From Sinohyriopsis cumingii (Eukaryota > Mollusca > Bivalvia > Unionida > Unionidae): a DNA stretch of 64,000 nt. Shown in pieces: positions 26,901 to 39,594 of the stretch. A program made the translations under genes and the position numbers. The stretch is from NCBI GenBank assembly GCA_028554795.2, contig CM068832.1, positions 82,417,180-82,481,179 on the forward strand, read 5' to 3'. Within the stretch, counting starts at the first letter, position 1, and the number at the start of each line of letters is the position of its first letter. The notes under the pieces were generated by a model. That model was given only the letters and a program-made list of their open reading frames with translations, was not told the DNA's origin and ran no database searches.

Positions 26901-28690
26901 GAATTATAATGAATGTAAATGAACGTCGGCTTACCCAAACGACACCGATATATTTATATTGGATATATCAGTTTCTAGCATGGGTGTCAACATTGTTTCC
27001 TTTGTCTAAAGAAACATTTTCACACCAATCTACTAACGAGACATTCAAGAATGTACCATTACAAAATACATAATTAAAGAAATATGGCGTTGTTCCAAAC
27101 TTATTCTCTGTAGGGGAGTAATTTAAAACGAAAATCAATACGTCTCTTTCCTAAGCACAATTTAAAGAATATAACCCGTGGTTCGCGGCTTACGTTTTAC
27201 GATATCAATCAATTATTTTTGCCAAATTGTCCGTTTGTTTGAAACTGGTTACCGTTATACAGAGGACGAGGGACGCATTTAAAAGACAGTAACGTGTAAT
27301 ATAATAGTTTGGTGGCATACGAAGAAAGGAGAGCTCTAATCAGAAGAGGCTATTATTGCTAGATACAATTACTCTCCTCCATATAGCTGAATGATCTATA
27401 CTTATGGGGTCATTGGAATACCATGTCTTATTGTTTCGAATATATTCAATTTGTTTTGTACTGTAGTGTTTTTGATACAAACGTTTATGCCATATCGAGA
27501 AAATGAAAGAGGCAAAACAAACCGATTTCCTTTTTTCTTTTCTTTTGCTGAGTTTCTTACAAGTATTGGTTGCCTACCTTCTCAAATCATTTTCTTGTCA
27601 GTTTTAGCATGTGTGTCAGTTTATCAGGTATATTTCATTGCTCTAACATTATAATATTTTCCAGAATGTATAATGTTTAACTTAGAGATACATGTCCGTA
27701 TTAGTCAACCTACAAATGTCGTCACATTTTGATTGGTCTATGTAGTTTACTGTTAAAGCAGAGAACCTGGTTAAAGCAGCCTGGTGCAAAACATTAGGTT
27801 CGTTCGTTTGTTTTGTCCTCTTGAATAACCTTAAATGGACTCGCTGCTGTGGGACATGTATGAAAAGAACATTTCTGGTACAAGATTGATTATCAAATTC
27901 GACTTTCAAGGTTAATTCAACTATTATAATTTTCAAAACTGTGTGTGCATGGGTGCATCTTAAGTTTGTGTGGTGGCAATCCTAAATTTTATCTCATTAT
28001 GGTATATAAATAAATCTTAAATGGACGTTATTTAGCCCTGTTGACAAGGTATTATTTACTACCATATCGTTTTGAACACAACAGTGTCATACAGACATGC
28101 ATTCTATGATATATAAATTAAAAGACCTCATTGATCCACATTCTGTTAACTGAACGAGTACTGTTGTCGATCTTGTACCAATGTCTATTTTCTCTGTGAT
28201 TTTGTTAATATTGTGCGTTATTTATTTGTATTAATAGCTCAAACCAGATATGTAAGCACCTAGCTTTGTCAATGATATAACAATATCCACAGGATAAATG
28301 TTAATACTAACAGAGTGCTTCTTTACACTGTAGTCATCACTCTAACTAAATGTGTAAAAATGTCAACTGTGTACCAATGTCCAAATTCATTGTGTTTCTA
28401 GTATATGTGTGTTTCCTTATATTGAAATGATCGTTCAAACTAAATGTGTATTTATGTCGTAGTTGTTCATGATTTTCAAATGTCCCCTGGACCCATGTTG
28501 TTGACAATAATGTGCATCTTTAGTTTGTATTGATCGCTCAAAATAGAAGGATAAAGATGTCGATAGCGTCCATAATGTATCAATGTCCATATTCTTCGTG
28601 TGCTAATACTGTGCGTTATTATATTGAATTTGTTTGATGAGTTCCCTTAGTCTATTATTTGCATTCCTCAAATTGTCGATTTTCGTGTTG
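23922..28690. repeat. Family A units abutting Polinton copy 1
   Basis: Starts part-way through a unit at 'CCAGAACGTATAACGTTTTA', matching 42885 closely, and runs through a full unit (about 25456-28690). It shares the roughly 400-bp deletion near 26310 and the second half-unit (about 26990-28070) with unit 3. It ends at 'GTGGGGGCTATAGGA', where family C begins rather than block B. Confidence 0.82.
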
Positions 28691-29474
28691 ATTCTGTGGG
28701 GGCTATAGGAAATCATATTTTGTCTCTGAGCCTATGACATTGGAATTCCCCAATAGAAAACCTAGTCTACCTGATGTTTACCATGTCCTTTATTATAATT
28801 TAATAATAGACCTTATCTTGTTGACAACTTAAAAATCATCTAGAAATGAACTTTTGACCTTCATCCGGGTACTATTTTGTCTAATTGTTTAAAATTATAA
28901 ACGTGTTTGCTTGAGAAATTACGCATTTTTCCATTTAACATCTGATGCAAACTATGTATTCTTGTTGTGTTCAGTATTTCATTTGGGCAGAACTATTAAT
29001 TCAATTTATTATTCACCAGAATTACAAAGTGTTCATTAATAATATTCGTGGACTGGAATATAAATTTGTAAATTTGGGTAATTCAGACAAGAAGACTTTT
29101 GGATTATGTTACTGTGATACATGAAAACACTGTTAGCACATCGTCACACTACAGACCACTGGCCTATTAGCATATTTTAGATTACATGCGTATGAACATA
29201 TTCAATATTAGAAATTATTACGAATACCACTAGAATTCAGTTGGAACATCATACATTGGAACTTGCCCTAACGCTATTAGGACTATTTGGGAATTCATCC
29301 GCATTATTCTGGCAGTTCTTGCAATAAGACTGTAGTGACTTTGGCGTAACGAGTCTTCGGAATTCCGATATTTGAAATAATCTAGGCCATACGCATTCGC
29401 ATGTACAGGTATGGGTTAAAACAACTGTGTTATGAATATGTGCACTTATTATCAGATGTTCCAAAACGAACTAA

Positions 29475-29770
29475 TAAAAGTAATGCCTTACGGTATCGAA
29501 ACTTCTCTCAGAATTCGACCGTTTAATGAACATGGTAATCTCATGTAAATGGCTTTGATGTAAACATCGAAGACATCATTATACACAATATAGTCTTGGA
29601 AGACTACCTGCAAACTCTCCGGAAATTCTTTCTTATATTGCATGAGACAAATTTAACAATTAATTGGACTAAAAGTGAGTTTTCGCCGAGCTTGTGTTAA
29701 ATTTGTAGGAAATAATGCAGAATATGGTCAATATTTACCTGTTAAAGTTAAGGTCTGACCTTGAAATAAT
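29475..29770 (+). pseudogene. Ty3/Gypsy reverse transcriptase remnant
   Basis: The frame reads 'NIEDIIIHNIVLEDYLQTLR' then 'FFLILHETNLTINWTKSEF'. This is the canonical order after the RT catalytic loop in Gypsy elements (Y-x-D-D-I-I-I ... E-x-H-L ... L-T-I-N ... K-x-E-F). A frameshift follows. The second catalytic Asp region is altered (IEDII), so the enzyme is dead. Confidence 0.75.
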
Positions 29771-31564
29771 ATAACTTCTGAATTAGGCACATTAAAGGCG
29801 ATGGGAAGCTGATTACATATGCACTTTTACCTAGCTTTGTACCATAGTGCTTTGTTTTATATATTTTGTGTCATTCTTGAGGCATCATTCTTTTCCGTTA
29901 TTTGGGGAGATGCTATGTATATATTCGTTCTTTTCTTTTTGGAGAAAGCATGTATCTACTTTTTGGTTTGATTATGTCACGTAGATTCCATAGGATCTGT
30001 AAATAGGTTTTGTCAAGTTTTTAATAATCAACATATTTACGATTTTGGAGCTATTTAGGTTTGGCTAGTTAAACTTACGTGGTTGCATACACGAATAAGC
30101 ATTGAGATATGTTAAATAGAATAGTAAGGTCAATCCAGTGGGGTATATTGCAAAATATAGTCGTCATAGGTTGATTCCTTTCGTATTGAGATTCATTAAA
30201 TAAATCAAAATTACAATACATCAACGAAGACACGTACATCATCAACATTTATTTTCCACATTAAAATGCTTTATCTCAGACAAAACTGGGGGTATTGAAA
30301 TAATTTACGACAGTACGATATTTCCGACTTAAGTGAGAGAGGTTAAAACTGAAGAATGTATGAATGGGTAAGTTCAATGTCACATTAGAACAATTGTGTT
30401 TGAAATATTATATATGCAAGAATACCTCTTTCATATCAGCTTTCATATGTACCACTAAAACGATGTTTATCCTCATGAAATACATTTTGTACTTCTTAAA
30501 TATTATTGACTTCAAAATAATATTGATTACATAATCGAAACTGATCGTGAAATTGCTTTGGCTCATTTAATGGAAGCAGATAACAGATTATACGCATTAC
30601 CTATATTAGGAGGACAACCCCATGTTTACACACCAGCATTAGGAGGACCTCTGACATTAGCAGGCTATCCTCTTAATGCTTCCTCCTAATGTATGTGGAG
30701 TAACACAAGAAAATATTTAGATGTTAGAATTTATATAAGATTTTCATCTTTCAAATAAATCTAAATTTTGACCAAACAGGTTTCTATTTTTTCACTTGCT
30801 AATGAAACATTTTCAGCAAAGGTAATCCATTTGCAATATGCAGCGTTAGCACAAGCAATGATAGAGACCAGGCTGAAACATTCGGTAAGGTCTGTCTTTA
30901 TTTCAGTCAGTTCAAATGCAAATTTTTCAATATGTTAAAACAGGTAATAACCTGCCATCGAATAAGGCTACCATTGCTAAACATAGTGAAACTTTAAATG
31001 TCATAAAGGATCATTATGACATAATTTGCCCTGCGAATTACCACGGCATTGTGCTTTTTGATACAGTTTTTCAGTCAGACAATAACACTCAGGCCCACTT
31101 GGGACTATTATTAAAAGTCTGACTTGATCCTGTTTGTAAGGGATTGGAAAGTAATGCATACGCAATGTCCATATCTGATTTGTTGATGTCGCATATGTGA
31201 AATTTCAATTTTAAGGAAAAAGATCTTTCAAAATGCATGTGATACATTTATTTTCATTTACTTCGGATACAATCAATAGGTACAGCATCGCGTCTTTTTT
31301 AAACCAAATCTGTAATTAAAAATAAATAAACTTTAACTTACATAATCAGAGAATTGAACGCTTAATTCAGTTTCAACAAAAGAGTCCAATGGGTTTTCAT
31401 GAACTCAACTGAAGCTGTCAACGATGAAAGTTAAAACCGATACATTTCACTGTTCATTGTAGTTCTAAAATCAGTTTTACCACCACTATATATACAACCG
31501 TAACATATGTAACTATTCCTGAATTTATAACTATTACTGTGCAGGTGAGATTCCTGCCATTACA

Positions 31565-31731
31565 TCAGCACGGGAGGGCTGCCTTAATATGTTCTCGGGT
31601 AGCTCCAGTTGCCTCAGTACAAACTATTCTATTTGTGTTGCTGTGATGTAAACCATCAAACCAAACCAAACCATGCAAGTTTGGAGCAAGTCTAACAAGG
31701 TCCAGCTTATTAAGGGATCCAAACCCATTGC

Positions 31732-31735
<4 letters not shown>
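31565..31735 (-). mobile_element. Possible SINE-like fragment with (ATT)n tail
   Basis: On the minus strand this stretch lies immediately 3' of the long ATT tract and carries a GGTTTGGTTTGGTTT run. Family C copy 2 has only its last 25 bases or so next to its own AAT tract (36511-36537). It looks like an inserted short element, but I cannot identify box A or box B, so the class is uncertain. Confidence 0.3.
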
Positions 31736-31784
<49 letters not shown>

Positions 31785-31788
31785 CAAC

Positions 31789-31827
<39 letters not shown>

Positions 31828-31862
31828 TAATAATAATAATTAACAAGAACAATATCATTGGC

Positions 31863-31920
<58 letters not shown>
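31734..31920. repeat. (AAT)n tract
   Basis: About 185 bp of AAT with AAC interruptions and a 25-bp non-repeat break (31840-31862). It corresponds in position to 36538-36693 in family C copy 2. Confidence 0.95.
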
Positions 31921-31921
<1 letters not shown>

Positions 31922-32954
31922 CAAAGGAGTTTAGATCTGAATATCTGTCAAGTTAGTCCAACACTGTATTCTACATCTTCAATATTTAACTAACTTACCA
32001 CATATAACATTCGTAAACCATATAAGAAAAAAAAATGCCATGTATAACGTTCTGAAAGGAATTACTATCATGGAGATGCTAAAGTGAAGAAAACAATACT
32101 GTAGCCAGCATATGCTATGACGTTAAGTAACTTTTGTTTTGTAAACAAAATATTACATAACTAATATTTTTTCCTATGATTGTGGATGAATTAGTCAGAT
32201 AAAGATTAAGTAAACATGTTTTTTTTTTTTCTCTCTGAGTCTATGACATAATGATTCGCCCATATAAAACCAAGTCTACCTGATGTTTCCCATGTTCTTT
32301 ATTATAATTTAGTAATAGACCTTATCTTGTTGAGATCTTAAAAATATCATAGAAATGAACTTTTGACCCCCATCCTGGTCCTATTATGTTTTAGGATTTT
32401 AAACAAAATATGAACATGTTTACTTGAGAAAGTACTCATTCTTGCATTTAACATCTGATGCAAAATAAGTACTATTGTTATGTTCAGTGTTTCATTTGGG
32501 ATGAATTATTCATTCGAGTTATTATTCGCCAGATTTACAAAGTGCTCATCAATAATGTTCTTGGACTGGAACATTAATTTGTAATTTTGGGGAATTCAGA
32601 CAAGAAGACTTTTGGATTATATTATTGTGATATGTCAAAACATTGTTAGCGCATCGTCACACTACAAACCACGGGCCTATTAGCATATTTTAGATTACAC
32701 GCGCATCAAGAGAGTCAATATTAGAAATTATCTGAAATAACACTGGAATTCAGTTTTAACATTATACATTTTAACTTGTGGTAGTGCTATTAGGACTACT
32801 TGGGATATAATTCGCATTACCGTTAGTTCTTGAATCAAACTGTAGTGACTTTGGATTAACCAGTCTTCAGAACTCCGATATTTGCAATAATCTGGGCCAG
32901 ACACTTTCGCATCTCCATACACAATAAAGGTTTGGGTTAAAAAATGCTGATTGT

Positions 32955-33690
32955 GAATATTTGTGCTTATTTCCAGATGTTCCAACACTAACTAATAAAA
33001 TCTACCATGATCTTGAAATTGTAGATTCTACGCATGTGAAACGTCATCTTTACAGGATGAATCTTCTCCAGCAGAAATGTTTGAACAATGCAATTGAATA
33101 TATGTTTCAGAATTATTTTATTGAACCAAGTGAAGTAATTGGAGTTATCCATGCATACTAGTACCAAAATTAGATAATATTTTACCTGTGTGCACTAACT
33201 GCAGTACATGGAACAGTGTCACCAACACAGATTCATTTGCAATATCAATAAAGAATGACAGCATTGAGAAAATTGGAAATGAAAAATGTGCTACCAATTT
33301 ATACGTGTAGAGAAAATTTGTTCGAATTCCACTTACGGAAGCGCAAATGAAATGTCTGTATTTGTATTTCCGGTTACCAATATAAAGTGATACATTTCGG
33401 TAAGAAAAATTCTCTCTTAACGTTTAAGCGTTTAATGATCATGGTACTTCTCATGTAGATGGCTATGATGCATACATCGAAGCCATCATTATACACAGTG
33501 ACGCCTTGAAAGATCACCTGCAAACTATCCGGAAATTATTTCTTATATTGCATGAAACGCATTTGACAATTAATTGGACTAAAAGTGAGTTTTAGCCTAG
33601 CGTGTGTTAAATTTGTGGGAAATAATGCAGAACATGGTCATGATTTACCTGTTAAAGTTATGGTCTGATCTTGCAGTAATATAACGTCTG
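32955..33690 (+). pseudogene. Ty3/Gypsy reverse transcriptase, broken
   Basis: Recognisable RT N-terminus 'FPDVPTLTNKIYHDLEI' then 'HLYRMNLLQQKCLNNAIEYM' and 'YFIEPSEVIGVI' (open at 32961-33161). Next come 'NSVTNTDSFAIS' and 'IEKIGNEKCATN' (about 33210-33295), 'RIPLTEAQ' (about 33330), 'TFKRLM' (about 33420), 'YIEAIIIHSDALKDHLQTIR' (about 33472) and 'LTINWTKSEF' (about 33560). This is the full motif order of a Gypsy-type RT. Frameshifts and stops make it non-functional, and catalytic YxDD reads YIEA. No LTR, protease or integrase was found nearby. Confidence 0.85.
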
Positions 33691-34534
33691 CATTGGGCAC
33701 ATCAGAGGCAATGGGAATATTATTACAGATGCACTTTCTCCTAGCTTTGCACTAAAGTGCTTTGTTTTATATATTTTGTGTAATTGTTGAGGCATCTTTC
33801 CTTTCCGTTATGTGGGGGGTATTATGTATATATACATTCTTTTTACTTTTGGTGCATGGATGTATCTACTTTTTGGTTTAAATTATGTCACATAGATTGC
33901 ATAGGATCTGTAAATAGGTGCCGTCAAGTTTCTAATAATCAACATATTTACAATTTTGGAGCTATTTATGATTGGCTAGTATAACTCAAGTGGTTGTTTA
34001 CATGAGTAAGCATTGTAATATGTTAAATGGAATAGTGAGGTCAATCAAGTGGGGTATATTGCGAAATATAGTCGTCTTATTTTCTTGGAAAATAAAATAA
34101 GGACAGAACTGAAACATTAATTCATTCCTTATTTAGATTCATTAAATAAAATAAATTACAATACGTCAACGTATACACGTACATTATGAAAATTTCATTT
34201 TTTCCAAGTAACGTGAGAGAGGTTTAAACTGAAGAATGTATCAATGGTGAGTTTAAAATCACAGTAGACCAAATTTGTTTGAAATTTTATCTATGCAAGA
34301 ATACCTCTTTTATATCAGTTCTCATATGCACATCTATCAAGATATTTATCCTCATAAAATACATATTTTAAATTCTAAAATATGGTTGCCTTCAAAATAA
34401 TATTAATTACATACTCGAAACTGATCGTGAAATTGCTTCGACTCATATAATGAAAGAAGATAACAGATTATACACATTACCTACATTAGGAGGACAACCC
34501 CATGTTTACACACCGGCGTTAGGAGGACCTCTGA

Positions 34535-34558
34535 CATTAGGAGGATATCCTCCTAATG
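34535..34558. repeat. 24-bp perfect palindrome
   Basis: Half-site CATTAGGAGGAT followed directly by its reverse complement. Identical palindromes occur at 35360-35383, 35702-35725 and 39626-39649. The counterpart in family C copy 1 (about 30655) is mutated. Each sits at the end of an LGG block. Confidence 0.95.
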
Positions 34559-34699
34559 CTTCCTCCTACTGTATGTGGAGTAACACATGAAAATATTTAG
34601 ATGTTAGAATTTATATAAGCTTTTCATCTTTCAAGTAAATCAAAATTTTGACCAAACAGGATTATATTTTGTCACTTACTAATGAAATTGTTTCAGCCA

Positions 34700-34950
34700 A
34701 GGCGAATTCCACTTACGGAAGCGCAAAAGAAATGTCTGTATTTGTATTTCCGGTTACCAATATAAAGTGATACATTTCGGTAAGAAAAATTCTCTCTTAA
34801 CGTTTAAGCGTTTAATGAACATGGTACTTCTCATGTATATGGCTACGATGCATACATTGAAGACATCATTATACACGGTGACGCCTTGAAAGACCACCTG
34901 CAGACTATCCGAAAATTCTTTCTTATATTGCATGAAACGCATTATGAAAA
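34700..34950 (+). pseudogene. Duplicated Gypsy RT fragment
   Basis: Matches about 33334-33555, from 'GAATTCCACTTACGGAAGCG' to the 'LILHETH' segment, including 'YIEDIIIHGDALKDHLQTIR'. This copy keeps IEDII where the main copy has IEAII. It then jumps to the sequence before the next LGG block, so the duplication carried RT and LGG block together. Confidence 0.75.
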
Positions 34951-35024
34951 ATTAATTTCACATTAAAATGGTTTATCCTAGACAAAACTGTGGGCATTGA
35001 GATAATTGACTGCAGTAAGATTTT

Positions 35025-35760
35025 TTTCCAAGTAACGTGAGAGAGGTCTAAACTGAAGAATGTATGAATGGGTGAGTTTAAAATCACACTAGACCAAATT
35101 TGTTTGAAATTTTATCTATGCAAGAATACCTCTTTTATAACAGTTCTCATATGCACATCTATCAAGATATTTATCCTCATAAAATACATTTTTTTAATTC
35201 TAAAATATGGTTGCCTTCAAAATAATATTAATTACATACTCGAAACAGATCGTGAAATTGCTTTGACTCATTTAATGAAAGAAGATAACAGATTATACAC
35301 ATTACCTACATTAGGAGGACAATCCCATGTTTACACACCGGCATTAGGAGGACCTCTGACATTAGGAGGATATCCTCCTAATGCTTAATCCTACTGAAGA
35401 ATGTATGAATGGGTGAGTTTAAAATCACAGTAGACCAAATTTGTTTGAAATAGTATCTATGCAAGAATACCTCTTTTTTATCAGTTCTCATATGCACATC
35501 TATTTTGAGATATACATCCTCATAAAATACATTTTTTATTTCTAAAATATGGTTGCCTTTAAAATAATATTGATTACATACTCGAAACTGATCGTGAAAT
35601 TGCTTCGACTCATTTAATGAAAGAAGATAACAGATTATACACATTACCTACATTAGGAGGACAACCCCATGTTTACACACCGGCATTAGGAGGAACTCTG
35701 ACATTAGGAGGATATCCTCCTAATGCTTCCTCCTACTGTATGTGGAGTAACACATGAAAA
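35025..35760 (+). repeat. Tandem LGG blocks (two of four direct copies)
   Basis: Two adjacent 360-bp blocks, from 'AACTGAAGAATGTATGAATG' to the palindrome. Related direct blocks are at 30345-30690 and 34205-34600. One frame reads 'ETDREIALTHLMKEDNRLYT' then repeats around LGG ('PTLGGQ', 'PALGGPLTLGGYPPNA'). The frame is open in each, but it is bounded by stops and matches nothing I know. The LGG pattern comes from a 'TTAGGAGGA' DNA repeat. Confidence 0.75.
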
Positions 35761-36537
35761 CATTTAGATGTTAGAATTTATATAAGCTTTTCATCTTTCA
35801 AGTAAATCAAACTTTTGACCAAACAGGATTACATTTTGTCACTTACTAATGAAATTGTTTCAGCCAAGGCATTCCATGTGCAGCGTTAGCACAAGTAATG
35901 ATATAGACCAGGCTCAAACATCCTGTAAGATCAATGTTTATTTCAGTGACTGGTTAGTATCATTTCTACAGTCTTGAAAGAGTTTCATTACCATTGCAAG
36001 ATTGTAGAAATGATGCTAAACCTGCCATCGAGTATGGCTTCCATTGCATGAGATAGCGAAACTTAAAATGTCATAAAAGATCATTCTGACATAATTTTCA
36101 CTGCGAAATACCACGACATTTAGTTTTTTCATGTAGTTTTTCAGTCAGAAAAGACCGCTCAGTCCCACCTGGGACTATTGTTAAATAACTGACTTGATCC
36201 TGATTGTAAGGGAATTTTATGTAATGCATGCGAAATGCCTTTCACTGATTTGTATATGCCGCATATGTGAAATTTCAATTTTAAAGGTTTAAAAAAAACA
36301 AAAAACAAATGCATGTGATACATAACAGTCAATAGGTACAGCATCTGATCTTTTTGAAACCATATCTGTAAATAAATGTAAATAAAATTTGACTTACATA
36401 ATCAGAGAATTGAAGGCTTAATTTAGTTTTAACAAAGAGTCTAATTGGTTTTCATGAACTCAACTGAAGCTCTCTCCGATGAATGTTTAAATCGAGATTG
36501 AACAAGGACGAATTTATTAAGGAATCCAAACCCATGG

Positions 36538-36546
36538 CAATAATAA

Positions 36547-36593
<47 letters not shown>

Positions 36594-36616
36594 TTAATAA
36601 TAATAATCATAATAAC

Positions 36617-36693
<77 letters not shown>
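36538..36693. repeat. (AAT)n tract
   Basis: Impure AAT array in family C copy 2, interrupted by the SINE that begins at 36694. AAT units resume after the SINE at about 36943. Confidence 0.93.
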
Positions 36694-36694
<1 letters not shown>

Positions 36695-36956
36695 CGGGGC
36701 CCCGATTGGCCGAGTGGTCTAAAGCGCTCTCCGTTACGGATCACTGCCATCTCATCTCCGTCTGCGTGGGTTCAATGTGGCTAATGTGGGTATGTGAGAA
36801 AGCTTGCCAGTATCTTCTCGTGGGTCGGTGGTTATTTCCGGGGATTTCCCGGGTTCTTCCTCCACCATTAATACTGGCCGCCATGTATAGCCTATCCTGT
36901 GCTGAAAAATGTCGTAAAACCCTACAAAACCAACAACAACAACAATAATAATAACA
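36694..36956 (+). mobile_element. tRNA-derived SINE
   Basis: A tRNA-like 5' head with a clear box A (TGGCCGAGTGG, 36707-36717; leucine-tRNA-like) and a degraded box B (GGTTCAATG at about 36769). It is followed by a conserved-type central region ('TTCCCGGGTTCTTCCTCCAC', about 36845) and a 3' end with AAAACC and CAA/AAT repeats. It lies inside the AAT tract and is absent from the same place in family C copy 1 (31920), which serves as an empty site. It is not a functional tRNA gene: box B is damaged and no acceptor stem can be formed at the expected distance. Confidence 0.8.
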
Positions 36957-37230
36957 AAGTAGTTTAGTTTTGAATACCAGTCAAGTTAATCCAACAGTGT
37001 ATTTTACATCTTCATTATTGAACTAACTTACCACAGATAACATTTGTAAATAATATTTTAAAAAATGCCAAATATAACGTTCTGAAAGGAATTACTATCA
37101 TGGCGATAGAATAAGCTAAAGGGATGAAAACATTATGTCATATACTATGACGTAAAGCAACACTTATCTAGTAAACAACATGATGCATAACTAATATTTT
37201 CCTATGAATGTAAAACCAAAATTTTAAAAA

Positions 37231-39059
37231 AGGTTTAACTATACATTGCTGTAATTGTCTGGAAATGGAAAATGTCATCTATTCATGATTTACAGGCAAT
37301 AAAGTTGCAGATTTCATGGTTTGCAACAAAACAATATGCTCTCCTCGTGCTATATTAGAAGGGGTATAACACGATATATGCAGGAACTCAAGAATATTTG
37401 TTTTCTTGGTGTGATGAAAATGATATTTGTTCAAGAAATGCGGGTAATATAAAACAAGATTTACAAAACATTTTATACAATATCGAGGTCATTTCTGATT
37501 TGATGAAGAATAATTTAATGTATACAGAGGCTTCCAAATTAAATACCTTAAAATAATGCACCCAATATTAGAATTGGGTAAAATGTGGTCTGCACAATTT
37601 AAAAAAAACAAACAAATCTATTGTGAAAAATTGCAGTGCGAAATAGGTTGTCAGCTAACACATGAGATATTTCCCAAATATGATTTAATAACATTTGCTT
37701 GGCCTGCATTGGCTGCACAGAAAATGGTAATGTGTTTCATTTACACGTAGTCTAAACTTTATTTATACTGTATAAAATAAATAAGTTTGTTTCCATACTG
37801 GTTTTGAATACTGTACAACCTCTTTAAACAACTACCTCAGGCAAGTTAAACAAGTAGCCTCTGTAAAAAAATAATTTTCGTCTTAAAGAGATTAATTTCT
37901 TCTACTTGTTTGATGCAAAACTCTTATACATGTAACTGTTGAAGAAATGTTCTTGCATAATGGTAGTGACATTTAAGGTAGATTCTTGTAATGTTAGGCC
38001 TCATTTACAGCATATGTACAATTTCTCACCACGAATGTAGTTGCATATGATTGTATGAATTCGATGTACCATAAGGTAACTCGTTCATTTATGCTTTTGA
38101 TACAAAATAAATGCCCAAAACATTGCCAAAGAAATGAAAATGTTTTTGTGACGACAATGTTTCAGCGCTAGCCTTAACATGTTTATGTTATTTAAAGTGA
38201 CGTGTAGGAGTGGTGCTACTGTAACATTTAAATGAACTGTATGCGCGTGTCACTATCATCACAATCATATGTACTTGCTTCTATTAATACCTACTGTCAT
38301 CGAAACTATCATAAAGCCTAAAGACACAAAGAATGTGATTGTTGCTTACATTTAAAAATCAAATTCATGCCAAGATTAGATGCGGTTTGGCCAAGTATTG
38401 GTTCAAAATATGAACGTGTATATAAAGGATGACCTACAATATCATTATTATTTACATGAAAGAATATATTTTATCTATGGTTCGAATTAGAACAGGTTGG
38501 AATTTTGCAATGAAATGGATTCTTCTACATAATCAGGTTTACTCTGGATATCTGCGAAGAAAAGCCTGAGCATTATTCTACAAAATAATGTAATTGCAAT
38601 AAAAACCGAGTAACAAGGCAGTTATGGTGCATTTAATTGTCCGTAAACGGTCAGTCAGTTTGCATCGGTTTGCGTAGCGGTTTGGTCAGCGTATTGAAGA
38701 ATCGTTTTTTCTTGAAATTATGTTAGTTTGCCAATAATTCAACTGCCACTCTCACTGTCGAAAAAAGTATCCATGCTGTCTGTTAAAAAAAAATAACAGA
38801 CACTTATTATGGTTATTTTGCACTTGATAAGCAAATTGTATTCGTCATCAAAAAGCTGGGCTGGTCGGCCTATTATCACGAACTCTAATCATATTTAAGA
38901 TTTCATCAGTCAATCTTATGCAGGTCCATAGGCTTCCGAAACACTGATAAAGACTTTCGAAACATTTTAAACACCATCTGCACAATTAAATATATGAACC
39001 TGCGAACTCAAACTTGTAACTTCACACATTATCAAAGGTAGATAGCACCCAAAACTATT
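37231..39059. other. Unassigned single-copy DNA
   Basis: No second copy in the window. Two open stretches on the plus strand, about 37378-37554 ('NIKQDLQNILYNIEVISDLM') and 37556-37750 ('CEKLQCEIGCQLTHEIFPKY'), look less biased than the surroundings. They overlap no recognised family and lack convincing splice or promoter context. The rest is featureless AT-rich sequence. Confidence 0.35.
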
Positions 39060-39068
39060 ACATACCAT

Positions 39069-39143
39069 CATGTATGTATGTATGTATGTATGTATGCATG
39101 AATGCACGCGCGCGTACGTACGTATGGATGTATGTATGTTTGC
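39069..39143. repeat. (ATGT)n with CG-rich core
   Basis: TATG/ATGT repeats flank an alternating purine-pyrimidine core (CGCGCGCGTACGTACGT, about 39107-39123), a short Z-DNA-prone stretch. Confidence 0.8.
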
Positions 39144-39594
39144 GTGTGTGTAGGATTTAACAGCACGTCAGCATGCTACTGGCTATATGTGTCAGATATA
39201 ACGTGCTGAACTGACTACACAACAACGTTGAGAGATCGTATTATTAGTGTTAACATCAACACGAGATATTTCAATAGTTAATTTGTTTACACACAAACAT
39301 TGGGAGGACTTATCATGCGATATGTTTACACACCAACGCTGAGAGGACTGCAAAAATCAGGTGTGTATTCGCTTATTTATAAAGCGATTAGTATGAATCT
39401 TAGAAAATTAATAAAGACATATCTTTTGCGATTAGGTCCTACCAACGTACGTCAGATAACATAGGGAAATATTGTTTTACACACTTTCTTTACCTATTAT
39501 CGTATGCATCCAATATTTCGACCCTCCCAATATGACCAAAAGTTATTACGATCTAACTTAAAAAATCACACAAATTCCAATATTTAAATTTTTT

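Larger units (their letters stand above)
28720..32230. repeat. Family C repeat copy 1
   Basis: Long repeat starting 'CTCTGAGCCTATGACAT' and collinear in pieces with 32240-37230. It contains a Ty3/Gypsy RT remnant (29475-29770), an LGG block (30345-30690), an unassigned 68-codon frame (30916-31122) and an AAT tract (31734-31920). Relative to copy 2 it has lost the first half of the RT region, just after 29480. Confidence 0.8.
32240..37230. repeat. Family C repeat copy 2 with internal duplications
   Basis: Longer version of copy 1. It holds the better-preserved Gypsy RT (32955-33690), a second RT fragment (34700-34950), three direct copies of the LGG block (34205-34600, 35025-35395, 35396-35760) and the AAT tract with a SINE (36538-36956). 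Its end (36957-37230) matches 31920-32200. Confidence 0.8.

Noticed and set aside
31565-31924. 119-codon minus-strand frame with poly-Leu/Tyr start
   Set aside because: Most of it is the AAT tract; the remaining 55 codons lie in a probable short interspersed element.
35025-35760. CRISPR-like array
   Set aside because: The repeated units are about 360 bp with recombination-type junctions, in animal DNA. There are no short direct repeats with unique spacers and no cas genes.
36707-36777. Functional tRNA-Leu gene
   Set aside because: Box A is good but box B is degraded, and the sequence continues into a SINE body with a repeat tail.
28720-37230. Intact LTR retrotransposon
   Set aside because: RT motifs are clear, but I found no LTR pair, primer-binding site, integrase or protease, and the RT is broken by stops, frameshifts and altered catalytic residues.
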